A stretch of DNA of 64,000 bases from Promethearchaeota archaeon (GTDB lineage Archaea; Asgardarchaeota; Lokiarchaeia; Sigyniarchaeales; SOKP01), in assembly GCA_019894975.1 (NCBI GenBank), contig JAGXNO010000001.1, forward strand, positions 89,278 through 153,277, written 5' to 3'. Shown here piece by piece: positions 16,152 through 25,284 of this stretch. Numbering within the stretch: the stretch's first letter is position 1; every line of letters begins with the position of its first letter. The notes beneath the pieces are model-generated. The model saw only the letters and a program-made list of their open reading frames with translations, ran no database searches and was not told the origin of the DNA. The translations under genes were made by a program, and so were the position numbers.

Positions 16152-17429
16152 TTATAAATTTCTAAGATATTTTGAAATCTTACTTGCCAATTTCTCTTGA
16201 TTATCCCAGTTCCCAAATGCTTGACCTTTAGCAATTAAATTCTGTATTTCTTTTTTATACATTTTATTCACTCTCATTCCGGGTTCTTTGGAAAACGGTG
16301 TTTGAGGTAAGGGTATAAAAGAATGAGCATGAATTCTAGCACCTTTTTTCGACAAATTTTTCATCAATTCAATCGTAGATTTAATATCTTTAATATTTTC
16401 TCCTGGTAGTCCAAATATAAAATCAACATTAATTTTGAGGTTATTTTTTAATGTTAAATCCACAGCCCTATAGATCTCATCCACGCTATGTCCTCTGTGA
16501 CATAAGTCTAAGACTTTTTGACTCCCCGATTGCGCTCCCACTGTAATATTATCATTATCACCATATTTTAGTACTAAATTTAATGTATCTTGAGTAATGT
16601 GTTCAGGTCTTACTTCCGATGGAAAAGTCCCTACAAACATCCTTCCTTTTTCCCCAATTATTTCTCTAACATTAAACAGCATATCTTCAAATTTCTCTAA
16701 GTTTAATGATTTTCCATCTTCGGATCCATAACTGAACGCATTAGGGGATATAAATCTTATGTCAGTAAGATCTCCATAATGATCTGTTAATATCTGTACA
16801 TATTTACATATAGATTCAATACTTCTATGTCTCGGGGTCGTTCCTGAAATATAGGGTGTTTGACAAAAATAGCACACGTAAGGGCATCCCCTTGTTATTT
16901 CTATTGCCCCAAAACGAGTGTTTCTTATAGGAAAGGGTGGAAAGTCACTTAAATCGATTGGAGCTCGTCTTCCAGTATAAATATATTTACCATCTTCATT
17001 GTAATAAGCAATTCCTTTTACGTCACCAATTTCTTTATCAGCTACGACCTTATTCATTAGTTCTATTATGGTCTGCTCTCCTTCACCAACTACAACTATA
17101 TCAATTCCCATTTTTAAAGTTCCTGACGGGTCTCCTGTCGGATGAGATCCTCCCGCAATAATCAGAGATCTTTCATGAAATTTCCGGTGTAGTGATTCAA
17201 CTAATTCTGAAATCTCAAAGAGTTGAATAGTTGTAAAAGAAATAGCAATAATCACTTTGCTATAAGAATTAACCAACTCTTTGAGAGAATCAATAAGGTT
17301 ATCCCTCGAAGTTAAGAAAAAAATGTCTAAACTTTCAAAAACCTCTTCTACCTCAAGTGCTCCTGCGATTGAGTTCAAGCTATAAAAATTATCTCTATGA
17401 TAATATACTACAAATGCGACTTTTTTCAA
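16152..17429 (-). CDS. B12-binding-type radical SAM protein
   Basis: The 425-residue protein has an N-terminal Rossmann-like cobalamin-type domain (about residues 1-150) with LIIAGGSHPTGDPSGTLKMG and VVVGEGEQTIIELMN, though no classical DxHxxG is seen. The radical SAM core opens with EITRGCPYVCYFCQTPYISG, giving the C-x3-C-x2-C cluster ligands; TVGAQSGSQKVLDLCHRGHS and VDFIFGLPGENIKDI continue it. The layout resembles the MJ1487-type archaeal family. The reaction is unknown; methyltransfer or methylthiolation are typical. The start is TTG (17427-17429), after AGGTAG; no ATG fits better. It converges with the MutY-like gene, 11 bp apart. Confidence 0.85.
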   Translation of the reverse strand: MKKVAFVVYYHRDNFYSLNSIAGALEVEEVFESLDIFFLTSRDNLIDSLKELVNSYSKVIIAISFTTIQLFEISELVESLHRKFHERSLIIAGGSHPTGDPSGTLKMGIDIVVVGEGEQTIIELMNKVVADKEIGDVKGIAYYNEDGKYIYTGRRAPIDLSDFPPFPIRNTRFGAIEITRGCPYVCYFCQTPYISGTTPRHRSIESICKYVQILTDHYGDLTDIRFISPNAFSYGSEDGKSLNLEKFEDMLFNVREIIGEKGRMFVGTFPSEVRPEHITQDTLNLVLKYGDNDNITVGAQSGSQKVLDLCHRGHSVDEIYRAVDLTLKNNLKINVDFIFGLPGENIKDIKSTIELMKNLSKKGARIHAHSFIPLPQTPFSKEPGMRVNKMYKKEIQNLIAKGQAFGNWDNQEKLASKISKYLRNL

Positions 17430-17517
17430 GAAAAAACTACCTAAAATAATATACAGTCAATTTATTATTATCTTAAAATTATTGTTAAAATTAAAATACT
17501 GAGAAAGAGGGATAATA

Positions 17518-17985
17518 TTGTTATTGAATGAATTTTTTGCCACAGACATATCTGAAGTTGGTATTGCATGGTTTGATTTTTATTCTATTGGTCATATCTG
17601 CTTTGGAATTAGTCTTTTTCTCTTCTTTTCTTTGTTTTATACTCTTCCAAAACGAAAATACAGTACGACGCCAATTTTCTCATTACTCTTTGTGTTTATC
17701 CTTACGATTGTAAGTTCGATATTATGGGAAATCGTTGAAAACCTTGTATTTCTAGATTTAGGGTGGAAGTTTGAGGATCGTCTTGATAGTTGGCAAAATA
17801 TGACTACGGATGTTTTATTATGCGGAATTGGGGGTTTAGGTACTTGGTTGTTTGCCTATATAACATTTGAAAAAGATAAAAACTCTTTTGCGTATTACAC
17901 TTTTGGACTAATAAGTCTGGGGGTTTGGCTAGGCGTTTTCATAATACTTAGATACCTAACGTTTCAAAATTCTCCTATGATTTAA
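17518..17985 (+). CDS. Four-helix membrane protein
   Basis: The 155-residue protein has four membrane segments: ICFGISLFLFFSLFYTL, IFSLLFVFILTIVSSILWEI, VLLCGIGGLGTWLFAYITF and YYTFGLISLGVWLGVFIILR. Between helices two and three, WEIVENLVFLDLG and SWQNMTTDVLLCG form a charged loop with conserved-looking Glu and Asp residues, similar to the W-E-x-x-E membrane families of unknown function. Start is TTG 17518, preceded at good spacing by GAGGGATAA. It is divergent from the radical SAM gene. Confidence 0.65.
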   Translation: MLLNEFFATDISEVGIAWFDFYSIGHICFGISLFLFFSLFYTLPKRKYSTTPIFSLLFVFILTIVSSILWEIVENLVFLDLGWKFEDRLDSWQNMTTDVLLCGIGGLGTWLFAYITFEKDKNSFAYYTFGLISLGVWLGVFIILRYLTFQNSPMI

Positions 17986-18046
17986 TTATAGCTTTTTATT
18001 CATTTTTTTTAAAGAGAGATTAAGGATTTTTAAGAAAGGGAATAAC

Positions 18047-18664
18047 TTAATTATTTAAAACTAAAAGTGTGTCTACAATTCGGTTTATATATTTGCTTTT
18101 CTGAATTTTGCAAATACGCGCTACTTTCCTATAATTGAAAGATTCCGCCAATGTATCAAGATAAGAAAGATTATATAGAATTGAGACGTTGCCATCATTT
18201 CTCATGAAAAGCATATCTAATTTTTGTTGTATTTTATTGTTGTTACCTTTCTTCTTTTTCTTTACTCTCCTATTAATCTCAGTGAGAGCATTGTTGAAGT
18301 TAATATCCCTAATACTTGAGATAAGAGAATTTAACACTAAGGCATATAACACAACAGTATCGATATTTTTTGTATCTTTTAAATTATGGAATTTTAATTG
18401 TAAATCTTGGTAAATTTCATTAATATTATTCTCATCTACTCCCTTAATTCTTTTGAAAAGGTTAAGGAATTGTAAGTATTCACCCTCGAGAAACAATTGA
18501 ATATTAGAATTAAATAGATCTTTGAACTTTCTTATAATCTGCCCTGAATTGCTAATTTTTACTGAAACTTCAGGTGTTCTGCCGATAATTATATCAAAAC
18601 CGTCTTTATAGAACTGTTGGTTTATTAAATTGTTAGTTGCATCGTATAATTGTTCTAAAATCAT
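18047..18664 (-). CDS. Hypothetical protein (205 aa)
   Basis: I do not recognise this 205-residue protein. It is mainly alpha-helical and basic, with a Lys-rich patch (RRVKKKKKGNNNKIQQKLD) around residue 133 that may contact nucleic acid. There is no signal peptide, membrane segment or cysteine pair. It converges with the membrane-protein gene. A long empty region follows on its upstream side. Confidence 0.55.
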   Translation of the reverse strand: MILEQLYDATNNLINQQFYKDGFDIIIGRTPEVSVKISNSGQIIRKFKDLFNSNIQLFLEGEYLQFLNLFKRIKGVDENNINEIYQDLQLKFHNLKDTKNIDTVVLYALVLNSLISSIRDINFNNALTEINRRVKKKKKGNNNKIQQKLDMLFMRNDGNVSILYNLSYLDTLAESFNYRKVARICKIQKSKYINRIVDTLLVLNN

Positions 18665-19097
18665 TCCAATCCTATAAGACCGATAATTAAAATTTTATGT
18701 CTGCTTTTAATACATCTAATAAAAATTTGATGATTTAACTTCTTGTATTTTTATTAAATTCTTTTCTCCTAATATTATTAAGGCGGAATAATATAGGTAT
18801 AATATATTAATTGCTCTCGATTTAACTATTCTTCCTAAATACTACTCATAACTACAAATTCTAATGGATAGAAGAGATTTCGAAGGAATATTTCAAGATA
18901 ATGCTTAATTTACTCATTTGAATGTTTATCGATATTTTTTTTTAAGATATCGTCTAACTTGTTCTATTAAACCTAAAAAAAGAAATAAAACCTTTTTATT
19001 ACTTACTTACTTATTATAACTTGCAATTTTAATTAATTGAACTCTAATTAATGTTCTAAATAACTAATAAAGTTAAAAAAGAAGGTTGAAAATTAAA
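18665..19097. other. Intergenic region before the SCP2 gene
   Basis: This 433-bp stretch holds no credible reading frame on either strand. It is over 75 percent A+T. The run TTTTTATT at 18993-19000, preceded by AAATAAAACC, is a candidate TATA box with a purine-rich BRE, placing transcription start about 70 bp before the SCP2 gene. Three short direct repeats of acttactt follow at 19000-19012. Nothing RNA-like was seen. Confidence 0.35.
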
Positions 19098-19532
19098 ATG
19101 GTTGACGAATCATTATTAAAGGATTTAAAAGCAGCCCAGGATGCTGGGGCTTCTGGCGCTTCAGTTGACGATATGATGAAGGTTTTTGCTTTTATTAAGC
19201 AGGTCTCCACCGAAAATGAAGATTTGAAGGAGGAGCTCGAGGATATGGACATTGCTATTCAGATGGTTATTACAGACGCAGATAAGAAGTTCTGGCTCTC
19301 AGTAAAGGAGGGAGACTTAGATTTCGGAGATGGAGAAGTAGAGAATCCTTCATTCACAATGTCCTCAAATCTGGAAGTTGGTGCCGGTATCTTAATGGGC
19401 GAAGTAGATGCTACTTCTGCTTACATGGCAGGCGACATTACAGTAGAGGGTAATCTTCAGGATGCTATGGCATTTCAAGAGATTATCGAGCTTGCTCTCG
19501 AAGCTTACGAAGACCTTATTGAAGATCTGTAG
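19098..19532 (+). CDS. SCP2 sterol-carrier domain protein
   Basis: The protein has 144 residues from ATG 19098, which is preceded by GGTTGA; a TTG four codons earlier is less likely. The core ITDADKKFWLSVKEGDLDFG, VENPSFTMSSNLEVGAGIL and GDITVEGNLQDAMAFQEII match SCP2: a five-stranded sheet with helices that makes a hydrophobic lipid pocket, ending in the G-x-l-k-G-x-l region. It probably carries acyl-CoA or lipid. The coding region uses more G/C-ending codons (GAG, CTC, GGC) than neighbours, consistent with high expression. It precedes a thiolase gene; in animals these two modules are fused as SCP-x. Confidence 0.85.
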   Translation: MVDESLLKDLKAAQDAGASGASVDDMMKVFAFIKQVSTENEDLKEELEDMDIAIQMVITDADKKFWLSVKEGDLDFGDGEVENPSFTMSSNLEVGAGILMGEVDATSAYMAGDITVEGNLQDAMAFQEIIELALEAYEDLIEDL

Positions 19533-19735
19533 ATTTCAAGCAAAGAGAAAAAGCAACGTAGTAATTTTTTTCTTTTTTTTAAATATTCTTAAACTCTATT
19601 TTTTTAGTATAAAATCAAGCGAATCTTAATTATTTGTGCTCAATATTACAAATGTTCTTAATTAATTTAAAGAGAAGATTCTTATTTTCTCATTAATTTT
19701 GCAAAACAAATTTAAGTAAAAAGTGAAAAAATTTC

Positions 19736-21031
19736 ATGAGTAATGATATATATATTATCGGCGTAGGAATGATTAGATTTGCTAAACTTCCAGGCAGGAC
19801 TATGAAAAGTATGACTGGTGAATCTGTTGAAAACGCTCTAAAGGATTGTGGATTAAGTAAAGGAGATTTAGATGCGGCTTGGTTTAGTAATTCTGGATGG
19901 GGTCAATCTGAATATCAACATTGTATTCGAGGTCAAGTAGCACTAAGTACACACGGTATTGATAAAATACCCATTACTAATGTAGAAAATGCTTGTGCCG
20001 GAGGGAGTTCTGCTTTCCATAATGCTTGGATGTCAGTTAAATCTGGAGTATATGATGTTGCATTGGCAGTCGGAGCAGAAAAAATGTATTTCGATAAACC
20101 CCCGGTGGTAACTTCTGGAGGGATAAAAGGAATGGGAGCAATGTCTGGATTTATCTCTGGAACTGATGTTGAGGATACACTTAAAATGATGGGCCAATTA
20201 AAAAAACAGATCGAAGAAGGAAACAAACAAGCCCTTAAAGAAAAGGAAACGAATGAGAAAGAAGGCGGAGAGAAGCCTAAAAAGAAAGATCATTCAATCT
20301 TTATGGATTTTTATGCTATGGGGGCTCGTGCTCATATGAAGCAATATGGAACTACCCAGCGCCAAATTGCGGCGATTGCGGCAAAAAATCACAACAACTC
20401 AACAATGAATCCTTTAGCGCAGTATACATTTCCTCAGACAATAGAACAGGTCATGAATGATTATGTGGTAGCTTATCCTTTAACCAGAGCTATGTGTGCT
20501 CCAACAGGAGATGGTTCAGCAGCTGCGATAGTTTGTTCTGAAAAATATTTAAATGATAATCCAAGCCTTAAAGATAGAGCAATATTAGTACGCGCTTCAG
20601 TTTTAAGGTCTGGCTCCCGACAACCATTTAATGAAATCAAAGTAGCTTCTGATATAGCGTATAAACAAGCTGGTGTTGGTCCAGAAGATATTGATGTCTC
20701 AGAAGTTCATGACGCTACAGCATATGCAGAGCTTCATGTAACGGAAGGCTTAGGTTTCTGTCCCGTTGGTCAAGGTGGTCCGTTTGCAGAAAGTGGGGCT
20801 ACACAAATCGATGGAAAAGTAGCTGTTAATCCTAGTGGGGGTTTATTAGCTCGTGGGCATCCTATAGGTGCTTCTGGTATAGCACAAATGTATGAGCTTA
20901 TAACACAATTACGTGGAGAAGCTGGTGAAAGACAAGTTAAAGACGCTAAAATAGCTCTAGCTCATAATGGTGGAGGAAACTTAGGTCCTGGATCAGCAGC
21001 ATTATGTATCCATATTTTTGGGAATGCCTAA
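19736..21031 (+). CDS. SCP-x/nsLTP-type thiolase
   Basis: The 431-residue thiolase-fold enzyme has the nucleophile Cys87 in VENACAGGSSAF, a His in SEVHDATAYAEL and the ARGHPIGASGIAQ block. Unlike biosynthetic thiolases, the final C-x-G motif is replaced by LAHNGGGNLGPGSAALCIH, as in SCP-x/lipid-transfer thiolases. A Lys/Glu-rich insert at about residues 158-185 (KEKETNEKEGGEKPKKK) is an added surface loop. It would cleave 3-ketoacyl-CoA or condense acyl-CoAs. It is preceded by the SCP2 gene, 203 bp away. No DUF35 partner, often adjacent to archaeal acetoacetyl-CoA thiolases, is present. Confidence 0.9.
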   Translation: MSNDIYIIGVGMIRFAKLPGRTMKSMTGESVENALKDCGLSKGDLDAAWFSNSGWGQSEYQHCIRGQVALSTHGIDKIPITNVENACAGGSSAFHNAWMSVKSGVYDVALAVGAEKMYFDKPPVVTSGGIKGMGAMSGFISGTDVEDTLKMMGQLKKQIEEGNKQALKEKETNEKEGGEKPKKKDHSIFMDFYAMGARAHMKQYGTTQRQIAAIAAKNHNNSTMNPLAQYTFPQTIEQVMNDYVVAYPLTRAMCAPTGDGSAAAIVCSEKYLNDNPSLKDRAILVRASVLRSGSRQPFNEIKVASDIAYKQAGVGPEDIDVSEVHDATAYAELHVTEGLGFCPVGQGGPFAESGATQIDGKVAVNPSGGLLARGHPIGASGIAQMYELITQLRGEAGERQVKDAKIALAHNGGGNLGPGSAALCIHIFGNA

Positions 21032-21131
21032 AATTTTTTTTAATTTCCTTATTTATTCTCAAATATTAAAACTATTCTCAAAATCAATAAGGATTTGAGT
21101 TAAATTAATTAAATAGAAATAGAGAGTAAAT

Positions 21132-21272
21132 TTACATAAAAGCCTTAGCTTGTTTCTTCAATTTAATCATTTCTAAATCTTTAAAGTATTGTGGATTCAA
21201 TTGAAGAGTTTGTTTAAGTTCTTCTACCTTTCGCTTACTTCTTTCTGGTCTAAATATATTGAATAATGACAT
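21132..21272 (-). CDS. Small basic helical protein (46 aa)
   Basis: A 47-codon frame on the minus strand, ATG at 21270-21272 and TAA at 21132-21134, is preceded by GTGATAAG, a good Shine-Dalgarno match. The product opens MSLFNIFRPERSKRKVEELK and continues as a charged helix with LNPQYFKDLEMIKLKKQAK. There are no Cys or membrane segments. It fills a gap between two plus-strand genes. Function unknown. Confidence 0.55.
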   Translation of the reverse strand: MSLFNIFRPERSKRKVEELKQTLQLNPQYFKDLEMIKLKKQAKAFM

Positions 21273-21490
21273 TTTACTTATCACATTTTTATGTTTCTTT
21301 GTTACTATTCATAAACAATAACACCTATTTCAATGCACTCTATAATAAATTTAAGGTATCCTCTAGATCTTCTAGATTTCTTGTCTTAGAATTCTAAGAC
21401 TTCCAAGCTTTTCCGTGATGTTTAAATATATACATTTTTTTCATTAAACTTTTAGATAAAAAATTTAAGGAAATAAGATAATTATTAATT

Positions 21491-22381
21491 ATGGAGCTTT
21501 TATACAGAAAACTACAGAACTTAGGTGGATCTTTATATGTTAACTTACCTAAAGTATGGATCAATAAGTATGAATTGAAAGAAAAATCAACGGTAGCACT
21601 TGAAATTCGAAACGACGGTACAATATTAATAAAACCCAAAATGGAGCAACAAGAGAAACTAATACAAGATGAAGTCATATTAGAAGCAGACGAATATGTT
21701 ATTTGGGATCTGCTAAAGAAAAGTTTGGCAGGAGAAAGAAATATAACAATTATTTCAGAAAGAGAAATAAATAAAGGTTTAAGAAAACTCATAAGGAGAT
21801 ATGTTAACCGTCTACCGAATACAGAGATCATTGAAGAAACTGACCAAAAAATTGTTGTTCAAAATTTCGGATTTCAAGAAATCCCCACTAAAAAGTTAAT
21901 CCAACGGTTGTTATATTTAGTAGCGAACATGTTTGAAGATCTAAAAAACAAATCATTCGAAGATTTAAATGAAAATTTTGAGCAATTAAGAAAATTTTAC
22001 TTTATCTTAGTCATTCATATTAGAACTTATCTTCGAACAGGAATATATATTTCATCCAGTAGCGAGTTTACTCCTCTAGAGGCAATGGATTTTCGCATGT
22101 TCTGTGAAAAAATTGAAGAAATAGGCGAGATCTTGAAGGGACTTCGATTAAATGAGAATGTATTAGATTTTTATAATGAAATACAGCAATACTTTAATGA
22201 AATGATGGATGCTTTTTTGAAAAAAAAAGATAAGTTAGCGTTTATCGTGTGGGTAAAAAAGGATCTTCTCTTCAACAAAGCAAATGAAATTTTAAGCGAT
22301 TTAAATTATGAAGACAAGGAAATAATTAAAAAAATCATGCGTATCGCACAAGATATAAAAGATATGGCAGCCTTGATCTGA
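21491..22381 (+). CDS. AbrB-PhoU-type regulator
   Basis: The 296-residue protein starts with an AbrB/SpoVT-like swapped-hairpin domain (RKLQNLGGSLYVNLPKVWIN and STVALEIRNDGTILIKP, residues 6-50). The rest is helical with repeating acidic bundles such as LLYLVANMFEDLKN and KIEEIGEILKGLRL, the pattern of PhoU-like bundles that bind metal clusters. Archaeal proteins of this design are annotated as phosphate-uptake regulators with DNA binding. No Pst transporter is adjacent, so the phosphate link is from family knowledge only. It converges with the URO-D-like pseudogene, 11 bp apart. Confidence 0.8.
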   Translation: MELLYRKLQNLGGSLYVNLPKVWINKYELKEKSTVALEIRNDGTILIKPKMEQQEKLIQDEVILEADEYVIWDLLKKSLAGERNITIISEREINKGLRKLIRRYVNRLPNTEIIEETDQKIVVQNFGFQEIPTKKLIQRLLYLVANMFEDLKNKSFEDLNENFEQLRKFYFILVIHIRTYLRTGIYISSSSEFTPLEAMDFRMFCEKIEEIGEILKGLRLNENVLDFYNEIQQYFNEMMDAFLKKKDKLAFIVWVKKDLLFNKANEILSDLNYEDKEIIKKIMRIAQDIKDMAALI

Positions 22382-22392
22382 ATCCATTAATT

Positions 22393-23171
22393 CTAATTTA
22401 GATTTAGAGGATATTTTCGATATTTCTCAATAGCCGCTCGTAATGCCAAAATATTTTCCCATGGTGCACTAAGAACGTTATGACTTGGACCGAGGAAATA
22501 TCCCCCTCCCCGCGCTGCAGCCCTAATACATCTTTTTACTTCTTCCTCAACATCCTTAGCAGTTCCAAAGTTGAGTATATTTGATCAAACAACGCTTCAT
22601 GTAAACCAATAGGTATTGTAGCCATTGGATATAAATACTTAGATAGCTTTCCCACAAAATTTTCCCAAACCTGAGGAGAATAATTAAGTTTATTATTAAT
22701 ATGGTCAAAAGGTTTACCGAATTTATCCCAATATTCATGAACAATTTCTGGTGTCCTGAAATATCCATCTTGATACCACAAATACATCAATCCCGTTCCA
22801 ACTTGAGGGGTAGGTCTGAATATTCTTCCATCGCTAGTTAAAATAATGCTCTCAGGGTATTCAAGAGGAGCTTTTGTATAATTTAATTTAAATGCCTTAA
22901 TACCCCAGGGATCTATGTTATGAATGTCTGAATTCCAGAAAGATAATTCGGTTATACTTTTTGTAATTCCCAAACTTACATTGAACTTCATTTTTAGGAC
23001 ATCAGTTTCTATCCCTGCTCTAATTTTCTTATATTCCTCTGAATTCTTAAAATATTGATTTGAGATCCCCGTAACTTCAAATCCTAGATAATGAATAGGG
23101 ATCTTATCAGGTTCTTCAAGTTCTAAGGTTCTAATAACCCTTTCTCGTTTTGATAGTACCATACTAAACAT
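22393..23171 (-). pseudogene. Uroporphyrinogen-decarboxylase/MtaA-like pseudogene
   Basis: The first 200 codons read as the N-terminal part of a URO-D/MtaA-type methyltransferase (SKRERVIRTLELEEPDKIPI, then a typical substrate-channel region). They hit a TAA at 22536 after a frame shift. The end of the family is present in another frame: GTAKDVEEEVKRCI, RGGGYFLGPSHNVLSAP and ENILALRAAI, finishing at TAG 22393-22395. Intact relatives have about 340 residues; here only about 230 are encoded, so roughly 100 codons, including most of the second half of the barrel, are missing at the junction near 22570. The deletion plus frame change marks an inactivated gene. Confidence 0.75.
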
Positions 23172-23291
23172 TTGTTTTAAGCATTTAAATAAATTTTTAA
23201 TATGTGGATGCTCTCTCTTAAGCTAAGAATGGATGATATATATTGAATATAGCAAATTTATATATATGCAGATTTGTTAGTTTAACTTATT

Positions 23292-24077
23292 ATGATCACA
23301 TGGATTCTACTACTAATTTTAAGCATCTGGATTTTAGCTAATCGATTCTCACAAAATGGGAAGGTTGCTGGTTATCCTCTTGGAATGCCACGAGGAACTG
23401 TTAGAGCGTTAATTACTATCATGATCGTTGCTTTTCCTTTTGGTTAGTTAATGCGTGGGAAAGAAATACCTGGATTAATAATAAATGCAATTTTTATTGT
23501 AGTAGCTTTTTATTTTGAAGCAAGAAGAAGTGAAAAAGAAAAACTCAAGCAAATAATTGACGAGCTAAAAGGTTCCGAACTAAATATTGAAGGAAAAATA
23601 AAAGAGAAAAAACCTTTATACTTGCCACAGTATACAGTAAGAGTCTCGTTAGTGTTTATACTGGTAGCTATAATAGTAATAAATTGGTTAGGTCCTGATG
23701 TTCCTTTTCAACAATCTAATACATTAGCAGATTTACTTTTAATTATCAGCTTCTTTATAATTGGTGCTTTTTTTCGAGCTATAGCAAAAACTAGAGAGAA
23801 GAAAAAAATCAGAGAACAAATCTCAGATATTGATGCGTCACTTTCTGATGCTCAAATTATAGAAAAATTAATGTTGAGAGAGCAAAGTTGGTTCAAACGC
23901 AAAGGAAAGAACATTCTCTCAATTTTAGTGCTAATAGCAGTTGTTGTAGCGCTTTATTGTTATACTTTTGAGATTGATTATACTCTATTTACCCTTACAA
24001 CTCTTGATAATTATCGTTTAACCCTAGTTGGATTATTACTGATCTTTACTAATACCTATTATGGCTTTCGAGATTAA
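23292..24077 (+). CDS. Membrane protein interrupted by in-frame TAG
   Basis: One frame of 262 codons runs from ATG 23292 to TAA at 24075-24077, broken only by TAG at 23445-23447 (codon 52). The part before the stop, with LGMPRGTVRALITIMIVAFP, runs directly into the part after it, GKEIPGLIINAIFIVVAFYF, as one hydrophobic protein. Membrane helices are predicted at both ends of the stop and at about residues 115-150 and 215-260. A restart at ATG 23451 would give 208 residues. It may be a nonsense mutant, a readthrough or Pyl-decoded gene, or two coupled genes. No family is identified. An inactivated neighbour at 22.4-23.2 kb favours decay. Confidence 0.55.
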
Positions 24078-24129
24078 AAAATAATAAAAAAATTTATCAT
24101 TTTTTTTTAGTTTTCTTTTTACTTTACAG

Positions 24130-25128
24130 TTATAAATGAAATTCTGTTCCAGTAACTCCAATCGTATGAGATGGATGACGAGCCATTATTTTATTAAAGT
24201 TAAAGCCAGTACAATGCATTCCACTGACAATGGTTGGATTTAATTTTTCGATATAGCTTACTTTTTCCTCAATGACTTTCTCTGAATTCCATTCTTCATG
24301 AAATCCACCAATCACAGCATATATTTTGTCTATCCCCGTAATTTTCTGAGCATGTTTTATAGTATTTACCACACCACAATGACCACATCCAGTAATAATT
24401 ACTAAACCTTCATCTTTTACATTTATATATACTGAAGTTTCATCTCTAAAGGTATGCTCTATAAAATCCTTTCTACTTTTCATTATGTAGACTCCTGGTG
24501 TTGATTCTTTCTTGTCAGTTAATTCAATTTCCCCACTTGTGATGATTCCGTCATACAACTTAACAGGTTCATTAGTTTCAATAAGCCTAACTCCATATTC
24601 ATTAGTTAGATTAGTAACCATAGGTTTACTTAGTAAAGGTAATTTTGTGCTCATTGCAAATTGATCTTTTTCTTCTTTCAATGCCGTTGCCAATTTAGCA
24701 GCAGGGACTTTTTCTCCTGATTTCTTTACGGCTATAAAAAACTGTTCATAACAGAGGGGATTTAAATAAAACTCGCAACCTTCTTTCAACAATGGAACTA
24801 CTTTTAATAAACTTCCCCAATGATCAAAATGTCCATGTGACAAGATCATATTTTCAACATCATTCAAATTAATATCAAACTGTTTACAATTCTCTGTAAT
24901 GGTTTCAGCCAACCCTCCCATATCAAATAATATATTTTGGGTCTTCTCTCCATCATTGACTTTAATTAAAACAGATAATCCATGCTCTCCTTTAGCTCTT
25001 TTTGCTTTTGCTCCAGGATATTTTACCTTCCCTATTAAATTCATTTTGGGTAAAATAGTAAGACTTACTTCATTTGTAGTCAAAACCTTAACCATGATTT
25101 TTCCAGATTCAATACTTCCAATATCCAT
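24130..25128 (-). CDS. MBL-fold hydrolase (COG1237-like)
   Basis: The 332-residue metallo-beta-lactamase-fold protein has LSHGHFDHWGSLLKV (H-x-H-x-D-H). A later GCGHCGVVNTIKHAQKI, followed by IGGFH and near the end SGMHCTGF, gives the remaining ligands. Its length and G-C-G-H-C/S-G motif resemble the archaeal family annotated as 7,8-dihydropterin-6-methyl-4-(beta-D-ribofuranosyl)-aminobenzene-5'-phosphate synthase, a methanopterin pathway step. Biochemical assignment is uncertain because related members are generic hydrolases. It converges with the TAG-interrupted gene. Start ATG is 25126-25128. Confidence 0.85.
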   Translation of the reverse strand: MDIGSIESGKIMVKVLTTNEVSLTILPKMNLIGKVKYPGAKAKRAKGEHGLSVLIKVNDGEKTQNILFDMGGLAETITENCKQFDINLNDVENMILSHGHFDHWGSLLKVVPLLKEGCEFYLNPLCYEQFFIAVKKSGEKVPAAKLATALKEEKDQFAMSTKLPLLSKPMVTNLTNEYGVRLIETNEPVKLYDGIITSGEIELTDKKESTPGVYIMKSRKDFIEHTFRDETSVYINVKDEGLVIITGCGHCGVVNTIKHAQKITGIDKIYAVIGGFHEEWNSEKVIEEKVSYIEKLNPTIVSGMHCTGFNFNKIMARHPSHTIGVTGTEFHL

Positions 25129-25284
25129 TAAATTTTCCCTCTTTAAAATAAAGATTTGATATATTCCTTATATTAATTATTCATAATAGTACATAGGTTA
25201 AAATTATTAATAGATTTATTAATAATGATAACAAATTTCATAGTAAATAAATATATGATATTACACTTAATTTAGGGATATATT

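Noticed and set aside
19000..19013. Short direct repeats (acttactt) as a possible CRISPR or att site
   Set aside because: Only three short copies with no spacers and no associated genes.
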